Positions 1-6,542 of a stretch of 55,604 bases of DNA are shown in pieces (position 1 is the first letter of the stretch; each line of letters starts with the position of its first letter). The position numbers and the translations under genes were made by a program. The stretch is from GCA-020352575 sp964600365 (GTDB lineage: Bacteria; Actinomycetota; Acidimicrobiia; Spongiisociales; JAENVV01), in assembly GCA_964600365.1 (NCBI GenBank), contig CAZRJG010000009.1, forward strand, positions 1 through 55,604, in the 5' to 3' direction. The notes below the pieces were generated by a model. It saw nothing but the letters and a program-made list of their open reading frames with translations. It was not told the origin of the DNA and did not search any database.

Positions 1-258
1 GATCTCGTTCTCGAAGGTGCAGGCAAAGCGCTCCGCCTTGCCGATGCAGAACGCTGGGGAGTTGTCCCACTGGAACGCCCTGAGGTGGTCGGAGCCCACG
101 ACGATGAGGACCTCAGCCCCCGCGGCAGCGATCCCCTCCCCGAATCGCTCGAAGAGTTGCTTGGTCCGGGAAAGGTCGTCCGGGACCGGATCGGAGCGCA
201 TGGTCCGCCAGAGGAGCGGGTTGTGCGGGACCCCGCAGATCGCGACGAGTTCGGCCAT
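1..258 (-). CDS. LigB-family extradiol dioxygenase-like protein (5' part only)
   Basis: Only the first 86 residues are present; the gene runs off the left edge. The N-terminus carries a GVPHNPLLWR stretch and a later VVGSDH stretch, the pattern of class III (LigB/protocatechuate 4,5-dioxygenase beta-type) extradiol dioxygenases, where such His residues bind the non-heme iron. The start ATG at 258 shares one base with the TGA of the upstream LLM gene (TGATG), so it is the last visible gene of a four-gene leftward operon. By family it would cleave a catechol-like ring or act on a related substrate; which one cannot be told. The start and the family are seen; the reaction is inferred. Confidence 0.8.
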   Translation of the reverse strand, partial: MAELVAICGVPHNPLLWRTMRSDPVPDDLSRTKQLFERFGEGIAAAGAEVLIVVGSDHLRAFQWDNSPAFCIGKAERFACTFENEI

Positions 259-1241
259 CAGCCCCGCAGTTTGGGCATCACCTCGGTTCCCAGCAACTCG
301 ATCGACTCGAACCACCGGTCGTATGAGAGCCGGAGGTCGAACACGAGGTGGTCGACCCCGACCTCGGCGAACTTCGCCGTCTGCCCGACGACCTGATCGG
401 GGGTGCCAACGATGAGCGAGCCCTCGATGTCCTCGGGGGTCTCGAACCTGCCCGACGGCGGCTTCACCCACCACTTGCCACGCTCGTTCGCCCACCGGAG
501 CAATCCCTCGATGCTCGTTCCCGCCCAGGCCTCCTCCTCGGTCTCCGCGATCGTGGTCGGGGGGACCACGCCGACGACGGGCATGGGCCGGCCGTTCTCG
601 GCGACCAGCTCTTGCATCTTCGCCACGCGCTTCTCGATGGTCTTGAGGGTGATGCGACCGGGCATCCACCCGTCGCAGTACTCGGCGGCCCTCCGCGCCG
701 AGGCCGGCGTGGCGCCGCCGTACCAGAAGGGGATCTTCCCGGTGGGCTTGGGGAAGAGGTTCACGTCCTCGAACGAGAAGTGGTCGTCGGCGTAGGTGAC
801 CATGTTCTCGTTGAACACGAGCTCTTGGATCCGGGCGTTCGACTCGACGAGCTCCGGTCGGAAGATCCCTCCCATGCCAACTGCGTCGAACTCGTGGTCG
901 AACGTGCCCGCACCCCAACCCTGGATGATCCTCGGGCCGAAGAGGTGCGTCATCGAGGCGAGCGTGAACGCCGTGACGAGGGGGTGGCGGTACGGGATGA
1001 GGGTGGCGGTCCCGAGCGCGATCCGCTCGGTCACCGCACCGATCGCCGTGAGGACGGTGAGAGGCTCGTAGAAGTCGGTGGCCGCCGACTCGAACTCACC
1101 GTGCGGCTCGAAGAGCAGGTGGTCTCGGACCCAGACGGAGTCGAAGCCGAGCTCCTCTGCTCGACGGGAGCCGTCGAGGAGGCGGTCACGGTCGGCGTAC
1201 TCGCCGAAGTGCGGGAGGAGGAGGCCGAACTGCATCGTCAC
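258..1241 (-). CDS. LLM class (luciferase-like) F420/flavin-dependent oxidoreductase
   Basis: A 327-residue TIM-barrel protein of normal length for bacterial luciferase-like monooxygenases and F420-dependent oxidoreductases. It opens with a QFGLLLPHFGEYAD strand, has a GWGAGTFDHEFDAVG segment near residue 110 and a PFWYGGATPAS strand near 175, all typical of the family. In actinobacteria this group often uses F420, but FMN use cannot be excluded. Its ATG overlaps the stop of the amidohydrolase gene by four bases (ATGA), indicating translational coupling. An internal ATG two codons later (1235) is an alternative start. The operon context with a ring-cleaving dioxygenase suggests a redox or monooxygenase step of a catabolic pathway. 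Confidence 0.85.
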   Translation of the reverse strand: MTMQFGLLLPHFGEYADRDRLLDGSRRAEELGFDSVWVRDHLLFEPHGEFESAATDFYEPLTVLTAIGAVTERIALGTATLIPYRHPLVTAFTLASMTHLFGPRIIQGWGAGTFDHEFDAVGMGGIFRPELVESNARIQELVFNENMVTYADDHFSFEDVNLFPKPTGKIPFWYGGATPASARRAAEYCDGWMPGRITLKTIEKRVAKMQELVAENGRPMPVVGVVPPTTIAETEEEAWAGTSIEGLLRWANERGKWWVKPPSGRFETPEDIEGSLIVGTPDQVVGQTAKFAEVGVDHLVFDLRLSYDRWFESIELLGTEVMPKLRG

Positions 1242-2602
1242 ACCCCCGCCTTCACGAGCTTGCCATGGCCCGGTTCAGCCGTCACCTCGCCGTCGACCCA
1301 GACATCGACACCACGGACGAGCGTGCGCACCACGGCTCCCTTCACCGAGCGGCCATCGTACGGTGTCCATCCGATCTTGGAGAGCACGGAGTCATTCGTG
1401 ATCGTCCACTCCCGCTCGAGGTCGAGGAGGACGATGTCCGCATCATTCCCCGGGGCGAGGCTTCCCTTGCGGCGGAGGCCGAAGACCTCAGCGGGAGCCG
1501 TGCTCACGAGGTCGACGAGGCGATCGAAGGAGATCATCCCGTCGTGCCACGCGTCGATCATGAGTGGCAACTGGTACTGGATACCCGGGGTGCCGGTGTG
1601 GGCGGCCCATGCGTCCTCCCACCCGACCTCCTTCTCCTCGCGCGTGTGGGGTGCGTGGTCGGAGGAGAGCATGTCGACGATGCCGAGTTCCATTGCCTCC
1701 CACACCGCCTCCCGGTGATGGTCGGGGACGTAATAGCTGAGCACGTACGACCCCTGCTCGTCGATGTCGGACATCTTCCCGAGGAAGAGCGCCCAGTGGT
1801 TCACCTCTCCCGTGACGTCGATGCCCTTCGCGCGGGCCTCGGCGAGCATCTCCACCTGGCGGGCCGTCTGCACGTGGACGATGTGCAGGGGGCATCCGGT
1901 GGCCTCGGCCATGCGGATGAGCAGAGCCGTGGCGGTGTCCCAGATGATCCCGTCGTCCACGGCGAGGGTCTTGCCGTAGGCCTGGGGTGAACGATCGCCC
2001 TTCGCCCAGTACTCCTGCTCGACGACGTCCATGATCGCCTGGTCGTGGGGGTGCACCATGAGCCGACAGCCGGTCTCGGCGATGGCCTTCATGGCCTTGT
2101 AGAGGTCGCCGTGGTCGTGGACGCCGATCGCCGAAGGGTGGGGGTAGGAACGCCCGGTGTCGACGACCATGTAGATCTTGTAGGCGGCGATCCCCCGCTC
2201 GGCCATCCCCGGGATCTCCTCGACGAGCTTCGCCGCCGGGTTGTGGTTGTAGTCGACGATCGACTTGGCGTCGTAGAGGGCGAGGACCTCGTCGAGGTCG
2301 CCCACGGTCATGGTCGGAGGATCGAGGTTGGGCATGCCGAAGATCGTCGTGTACCCGCCGGCTGCAGCGGCTCGGGTGCAGGTGATGAGGTCTTCCTTGT
2401 GCGTGTAGCCGGGCTCCCTCGTGTGGACGTGGACATCCACGGCTCCGGGGATCGCGACGAGCCCGGTCGCGTCGACTCTCTCGGCGTCGGTCGGCCCGGA
2501 CCCCGGGGCGACGAGGCCGTGGATCACCTCACCGTCGATGACGATGTCGAGACGGCGCAGGCCGCCATCAACCCAGACGTCTGCTCCTTCGATGACCCTC
2601 AT
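1238..2602 (-). CDS. Dihydroorotase/allantoinase-like cyclic amidohydrolase
   Basis: A 454-residue amidohydrolase of the dihydroorotase, allantoinase and hydantoinase clade. The metal site is complete: HVH at residues 58-60 in a DVHVHTREPG motif, Lys142 (the carboxylated lysine in AAYKIYMV), His184/186 in VHPHD, His240/243 in HIVHVQ, and Asp315 in SSDHAPH. Family members open cyclic amides such as dihydroorotate, allantoin or hydantoins. There are no other pyrimidine genes nearby, so a catabolic cyclic-amide substrate is more likely than pyrimidine synthesis. I chose the ATG at 2602 because it overlaps the upstream stop as ATGA and gives the expected N-terminus; a longer upstream reading is not family-like. 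Confidence 0.88.
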   Translation of the reverse strand: MRVIEGADVWVDGGLRRLDIVIDGEVIHGLVAPGSGPTDAERVDATGLVAIPGAVDVHVHTREPGYTHKEDLITCTRAAAAGGYTTIFGMPNLDPPTMTVGDLDEVLALYDAKSIVDYNHNPAAKLVEEIPGMAERGIAAYKIYMVVDTGRSYPHPSAIGVHDHGDLYKAMKAIAETGCRLMVHPHDQAIMDVVEQEYWAKGDRSPQAYGKTLAVDDGIIWDTATALLIRMAEATGCPLHIVHVQTARQVEMLAEARAKGIDVTGEVNHWALFLGKMSDIDEQGSYVLSYYVPDHHREAVWEAMELGIVDMLSSDHAPHTREEKEVGWEDAWAAHTGTPGIQYQLPLMIDAWHDGMISFDRLVDLVSTAPAEVFGLRRKGSLAPGNDADIVLLDLEREWTITNDSVLSKIGWTPYDGRSVKGAVVRTLVRGVDVWVDGEVTAEPGHGKLVKAGV

Positions 2603-3516
2603 TCGCGTACCTCCACGATCGTCTCCTCTTCTCCCACCGGGCCGCCGATGTGCCGGGCGAACCATTCCACGATCCGGGGGATCACCTCCGGGCCGTGCTG
2701 TCGGTAGGCGGCGTAGTGGGTGGTGTCGTACTGCATGATCAGTTGCTTGGGAGCCGGGGCGGCGGCGTACAGCGCCTCAGCGTGGTCGGTCGGCGTGACG
2801 AGGTCGTCGTCAACCGCGACGATGCAGAGTCCCGGCACCCGCGGCGCGGCTTCGACGGGGCGATAGGCGATGATCTCGTCGGCGGCGGCGAGCGGCACGG
2901 AGGTCGGGATCCGGCTGTCGACGTCCTTCTTGACGTTCGTCGTCCGTCGCTCGGCGGACGGGATCATGATCTCTTCGCGGGGGTGGGCCATCGCACCGGC
3001 GCCAGTGGTCACCCGCTCCACCCGATCGGCGGCGAGCCGGTCGAGGAAGGCCTGCCAATCGGCTTCCGTGGCCCGCATCCGGCGGAGCCAATCCCCGCCG
3101 TCGGCAACCGGAACCTGGCTCACCGCACACCGCACCCGGTCGTCCCGGGCGGCGAGGAGGACCGCGTTCCCGCCTCCGGTTCCGCCGGACCCGAAGACGC
3201 CGATGCGCGCATCGTCCACTTCGGGCAGGGACGCAAGATACGTCACCGCGTTCACCAGATCCTCGAGCTGGTTACGGGGAGAGAGCGTCCCTCGATCACC
3301 TCCTGAGTCACCGAACCCGCGGTAGTCGAAGATGAGGACGGCGAACCCGGCCGCCGTGAGTGCCTCGTGGTAGGGCTCGTAGAGGGAGGCGTCCTTCAGG
3401 CCCAACCAACCCGGTCCCTGCACGATCCCGGCAAAAGGCCCCTGTGCATCCGGCATGCGAAGGATGCCGGACAACGCCGTACCCTCTGAGAAGAATGTAA
3501 CGTTCGTCGATCTCAT
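2599..3516 (-). CDS. Alpha/beta hydrolase with non-canonical nucleophile elbow
   Basis: A 305-residue alpha/beta hydrolase related to the S15/dienelactone-hydrolase-like group. It has an oxyanion-side QGPGWLG segment near 33-39, the DYRGFGDSGG strand near 64-73, acid candidates Asp236-238 in AVDDDLVTPTDHA and His267 in DTTHYAAY. The nucleophile elbow reads GSGGTGGGN at residues 109-117, so the usual GxSxG serine is absent; Thr113 sits in a GGTGG frame. It is the promoter-proximal gene of the leftward operon; a GGGAG ribosome site lies 5 bases before ATG 3516. Its promoter overlaps a GTATAC operator, so the adjacent GntR protein probably represses it. The fold is clear; catalytic competence is uncertain. 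Confidence 0.82.
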   Translation of the reverse strand: MRSTNVTFFSEGTALSGILRMPDAQGPFAGIVQGPGWLGLKDASLYEPYHEALTAAGFAVLIFDYRGFGDSGGDRGTLSPRNQLEDLVNAVTYLASLPEVDDARIGVFGSGGTGGGNAVLLAARDDRVRCAVSQVPVADGGDWLRRMRATEADWQAFLDRLAADRVERVTTGAGAMAHPREEIMIPSAERRTTNVKKDVDSRIPTSVPLAAADEIIAYRPVEAAPRVPGLCIVAVDDDLVTPTDHAEALYAAAPAPKQLIMQYDTTHYAAYRQHGPEVIPRIVEWFARHIGGPVGEEETIVEVRE

Positions 3517-3554
3517 TTCGCTCCCCGGACTCAGAGGGTGCGACAGTAGCAGAT

Positions 3555-3585
3555 TGTATACGCTCAACACTCCCATGCGTATACA
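3555..3585. promoter_or_regulatory. Double GTATAC operator in the divergent gntR/hydrolase promoter
   Basis: Two arms, TGTATACGC (3555-3563) and GCGTATACA (3577-3585), form a perfect inverted repeat, and each contains the GTATAC palindrome; the two centres are 23 bp apart, about two helical turns. The left site overlaps a leftward -10 (TACAAT, 3553-3558 on the minus strand) and the right site the -35 region of gntR. FCD-type GntR proteins often bind TGTATACA-like sites, so this is probably the autoregulatory operator. Confidence 0.75.
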
Positions 3586-3606
3586 GCGAGTCGAGGGGGC
3601 GCAGGC

Positions 3607-3612
3607 TAGGAT
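3607..3612 (+). promoter_or_regulatory. -10 box of leaderless gntR
   Basis: TAGGAT is followed by exactly six bases and then ATG at 3619, with no Shine-Dalgarno sequence. Transcription would start at or next to the A of the start codon. Confidence 0.6.
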
Positions 3613-3618
3613 CGCTCG

Positions 3619-4317
3619 ATGACGGACACCAGCAAGACGGACGGCACGCGACTGCGCGAAACGATGGTCGCTCCTCGGAGCGTCGAGGAATCCGTCACCG
3701 AGACACTTCGCGAAGCCATTCTCCGAGGCGACCTTCTCCCCGGGAGGCGTCTCGCTCAGGTCGACCTGGCGAACGAGCTCGGCGTCTCCCGGATACCCCT
3801 GCGGGACGCGCTCCGCAGGCTTGAGGCAGAGGGACTCGTGGAGATCGATGGTCGTCGGGGAGCTCGCGTCACCTCTCTCTCGGCGACCGATATCGCTGAG
3901 ATCTACGACATGCGCATCCTCCTCGAAGAGGAGTGCGCCCGCAGGGCGGTGTCCCAACTCTCCGACGAGGAGGCCGAGGAATTGATTCTTCTCTCGAGGA
4001 TCATGGATGAGACGGCCTCGAACCCCAGCGAAGGGGCTCTCGCTCGGAGGAACTTCTACTCGTCGCTCTATGCACACGCAGGGCTCCCGCGGATGCGCGC
4101 AACCGTTCTTCAGTTGCGCGGACTCGTGCAGCGATACCACCTCTTGAACGAGGCCCACCTCCACCGGCATGCCCATGAGGACCTCAGAGAGTCCATTCGT
4201 GCGAGGGATGCCGAGATGGCAGCGCGCGTCGTTCGATCGCACCTCGAAGCCGCCAGGGACGACCTCATCCGCTCCGTGGAGGATGAGTCGAGCAGCGCGG
4301 ACCCCTCCTCGGGTTGA
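3619..4317 (+). CDS. GntR-family regulator with FCD ligand domain
   Basis: A 232-residue transcription factor. Residues about 22-90 form the GntR winged helix (SVEESVTETLREAILRGDL, then ELGVSRIPLRDALRRLEAEG). The rest is an all-helical FCD domain with family features such as RRNFYSSLYAHAG and the His-containing HEDLRESIRARD and RSHLE helices that bind metal and an organic acid. Members usually repress uptake and catabolism genes until the carboxylate substrate binds. The gene is leaderless and sits between a leftward catabolic operon and a rightward TTT transporter operon. Matching GTATAC sites flank it on both sides and recur at 15024. The effector is unknown. Confidence 0.92.
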   Translation: MTDTSKTDGTRLRETMVAPRSVEESVTETLREAILRGDLLPGRRLAQVDLANELGVSRIPLRDALRRLEAEGLVEIDGRRGARVTSLSATDIAEIYDMRILLEEECARRAVSQLSDEEAEELILLSRIMDETASNPSEGALARRNFYSSLYAHAGLPRMRATVLQLRGLVQRYHLLNEAHLHRHAHEDLRESIRARDAEMAARVVRSHLEAARDDLIRSVEDESSSADPSSG

Positions 4318-4345
4318 ATCGTCGAGCCCGCTCGATGATGTGCTC

Positions 4346-4353
4346 TGTATACA
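4346..4353. promoter_or_regulatory. TGTATACA operator upstream of the TctC gene
   Basis: A perfect 8-bp palindrome containing the same GTATAC core as the double site before gntR. It lies about 100 bases before the TctC-like gene, where a repressor could block its promoter. I assign it to the adjacent FCD GntR protein by sequence identity and context. Confidence 0.65.
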
Positions 4354-4398
4354 AACATCTCGTTATCTCGTACTCAGTGAACAACCGCGAGGTATGGT

Positions 4399-4435
4399 CC
4401 TTCTGCGGCGACGCACAGCGATGCGCCGCAGAAGG
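4399..4435 (+). promoter_or_regulatory. Stem-loop in the TctC leader, next to the ribosome site
   Basis: CCTTCTGCGGCG (4399-4410) and CGCCGCAGAAGG (4424-4435) are perfectly complementary, giving a 12-bp stem with a 13-base loop. The stem ends only a few bases before the GGAGGA ribosome site of the gene at 4451. It could stabilise the mRNA 5' end or modulate initiation. No run of T follows, so it is not a classical terminator. Confidence 0.5.
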
Positions 4436-4450
4436 CAGAAGGAGGAAGAG

Positions 4451-5596
4451 ATGAAGAGCCGAATCAGGTTTGTGGCGGTTCTCGCGGTGCTAGCGCTCGT
4501 CGTCTTCGCATGTGCAGAAGGCACAACCGATACGACCGCAGCTACTGGAGCAGGTGACGACACCCCCGAAGCAACGGAGGCGTTCAATCCTGAGACCTAC
4601 TACGAGGGCCAAACCATCAGGTTCGTAACCAGCTCAGGAGCTGGTGGCGGAACGGACACCAAGATCCGAACACTCGCGATCCAACTGCAGCGATTCCTGC
4701 CAGGAGAGCCCGGATCTCGCGTGAGCAACGTTCGCCCACACGTCGCTGGGATGAACTTCATGTGGAGCGCTGAGCCCGACGGCCTCACGGTGGGAATGAC
4801 CGCTGCTCCGACGCTCGAGTTCGAGTTCTTCGACGAGGCCGAATGGAACAGCTCGGAGTGGACCTACATCGGGGCCATGGACTCGGCATGCGACAACATG
4901 CTGCTCGTGCGAGGTGATCTCGGATACGAGACCATCGAGGACGTGATCAACTCCGACGGTCCGACCTTGATCACGATGACCTCGGCTCCAAGCCCAGCTG
5001 ACATCGAACCCGTCGCACTCAGCACGATGCTCATCGCCGACTACCTCGGCCTTCCCCTGGAGGTTCGGAGGGTGGCGGAGTCGGGCACGTCCGCACTGAA
5101 CCTTGCCATCGAGCGTGGAGAGATCAACTTCGCCCGATATGGCTCGGATTGGTGTCGTATGCCGACTGCGAATCCGGGTTGGCTCGAGGATGGATTCCTC
5201 ATCCCGCTCCTGGACGTCTCGACGAACGGACCGGGCGCACAGATGGCCGACGGAGTGGAGAACCGGCCACCCCACGTCAGCGAGATCCTCTCCGAGGAGC
5301 AGTACGCCGAGTGGGTCGGCTTGGTTGCCGCGTCGAGGGCGGGTGGAAACCCGATCTTCATGCCCCCTGGCACCCCCGACGAGGTGGCGGCGATCATGCG
5401 TGATGCGTTCAACGCTGCAATCGAAGACGAGGACTTCGTCGACTCGATGATGACGGCCTTCGGCGGAAGCGACATCAACTTCTTCACAGCCGAAGAGATC
5501 GATGCCATCGCAACGGAGAACCTCGCCATCATGGAGCAGTACGCGTCGACCTACGACGAAGTCGTCGAGCGGCTGTACGCGAAGTACGTCAAGTAG
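4451..5596 (+). CDS. TctC-like solute-binding lipoprotein of a tripartite tricarboxylate transporter
   Basis: A 381-residue periplasmic-binding-protein-fold lipoprotein. The signal peptide ends in a VFAC lipobox with the lipidated Cys at residue 21, followed by a Thr/Ala/Asp-rich linker. The mature part begins with YYEGQTIRFVTSSGAGGGTD, the usual TctC/Bug opening where the beta1-alphaA loop binds carboxylates. It should deliver a carboxylic acid to the TctA-TctB permease encoded at 6543. I chose ATG 4451 because a GGAGGA ribosome site precedes it and the signal peptide starts there. A strong hairpin just after the stop may set binding protein above permease expression, as is common for ABC and TTT binding proteins. 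Ligand unknown. Confidence 0.87.
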   Translation: MKSRIRFVAVLAVLALVVFACAEGTTDTTAATGAGDDTPEATEAFNPETYYEGQTIRFVTSSGAGGGTDTKIRTLAIQLQRFLPGEPGSRVSNVRPHVAGMNFMWSAEPDGLTVGMTAAPTLEFEFFDEAEWNSSEWTYIGAMDSACDNMLLVRGDLGYETIEDVINSDGPTLITMTSAPSPADIEPVALSTMLIADYLGLPLEVRRVAESGTSALNLAIERGEINFARYGSDWCRMPTANPGWLEDGFLIPLLDVSTNGPGAQMADGVENRPPHVSEILSEEQYAEWVGLVAASRAGGNPIFMPPGTPDEVAAIMRDAFNAAIEDEDFVDSMMTAFGGSDINFFTAEEIDAIATENLAIMEQYASTYDEVVERLYAKYVK

Positions 5597-5607
5597 CCAT
5601 CCATGCA

Positions 5608-5643
5608 GGGAGGGCGACCGATGCGTGCATCGGTCGCCCTCCC
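5608..5643 (+). terminator. 17-bp intercistronic hairpin after the TctC gene
   Basis: GGGAGGGCGACCGATGC (5608-5624) pairs perfectly with its complement at 5627-5643, starting 11 bases after the stop codon. The tail is C-rich with only three T, so termination is probably partial. It separates the binding-protein gene from the hydrolase and permease genes. Confidence 0.7.
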
Positions 5644-5662
5644 CCCTTTCGGGAGCACGGCA

Positions 5663-6541
5663 ATGATCAGTCCGCAGTTCACAATGGCAGGCACTGTCAG
5701 GACTCGATACTTCTCAGCTGGAGAGGGCGAGCCCGTCGTCCTGGTACACGGCGGGCATTTCGGTCTTCGCGGGAGTGCGGAGGACTGGGAGCCGCTCTTC
5801 GATCGACTCTCCAATCACCATCGAGTGATCGCCTACGACAAGATCGGCATGGGTTTCACCGAGAACCCGGACTCGCCGCATGAGTACGTCATCGACACCA
5901 CGGCCCGGCATCTCCTCGACCTCCTGGACTCCCTGGGGATCGATCGAGCCCACCTCGTTGGCCATTCTCGCGGCGGGTACGCCGTGACCAGACTCGCGCT
6001 GGACCACCCCGACAGGGTGCGCACGCTCACCATCGTTTCGAGTTCGTCCGTCACCGTCCCCCTCAACCCCGTGTACGCCGAGTGGCGAGCCCACGCCGCA
6101 ACGCTCGGGGAGCGGGAAGCCGCTCGCTACCTCATCTCCGCCAACTCCTACTCCGATGACCACATCACGGATCGCATGGTCGACATCAGCGTTGAGGTCG
6201 GCCGCCTCGACAAACTCCGGGCGGCTGACGCGATCATGGCTGACGGTCAATACGAGGCATTCAAGAGTGATCTCCTGGAACGGATCGGGCAACTGAAGCA
6301 CGACGTGGCCCTTGGCGGACTGAAGGTGCCCACCCTCATCATGTGGGGGTTCAATGATCCCTCCGCCACCATCGATCGCTGCGCGAAACCGGCACTCGAC
6401 ATCTTCTTCCCGTTCGTGGAGAGGTGCGAAATGGTGGTCCTGAATCAGGCCGGCCACTACTGCTTCCGCGAACAGCCCACCTCATTCGCAGACGCGCTTC
6501 TCGGCTTCATCGCCCGCTCGAAGAGCAGCGTGGGCGCCTGA
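5663..6541 (+). CDS. Alpha/beta hydrolase (meta-cleavage-product or NicD-like)
   Basis: A 292-residue alpha/beta hydrolase with a full triad: Ser102 in VGHSRGG, Asp232 in WGFNDP and His265 in QAGHYCF. The VLVHGGHFG oxyanion loop and YDKIGMGFTENP strand resemble C-C bond hydrolases of aromatic meta-cleavage pathways and N-formylmaleamate deformylase, but substrate cannot be fixed from sequence. I use ATG 5663, preceded by GGGAG, because an upstream in-frame ATG (5603) would put the terminator hairpin inside the coding region. It sits inside the TTT transporter operon, one base before the TctA gene, so it probably acts early on the imported compound. Confidence 0.83.
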   Translation: MISPQFTMAGTVRTRYFSAGEGEPVVLVHGGHFGLRGSAEDWEPLFDRLSNHHRVIAYDKIGMGFTENPDSPHEYVIDTTARHLLDLLDSLGIDRAHLVGHSRGGYAVTRLALDHPDRVRTLTIVSSSSVTVPLNPVYAEWRAHAATLGEREAARYLISANSYSDDHITDRMVDISVEVGRLDKLRAADAIMADGQYEAFKSDLLERIGQLKHDVALGGLKVPTLIMWGFNDPSATIDRCAKPALDIFFPFVERCEMVVLNQAGHYCFREQPTSFADALLGFIARSKSSVGA

Positions 6542-6542
6542 C

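Noticed and set aside
348..1718. Long open frame on the plus strand (456 codons) opposite the LLM and amidohydrolase genes
   Set aside because: It is an antisense shadow caused by high GC; the opposite-strand genes have full family motifs, and this frame gives Arg/Gly/Asp-rich low-similarity protein.
5603..5662. Longer start (ATG 5603) for the alpha/beta hydrolase
   Set aside because: It would place the 17-bp terminator hairpin inside the coding region and adds a non-homologous N-terminus; ATG 5663 has a ribosome site.
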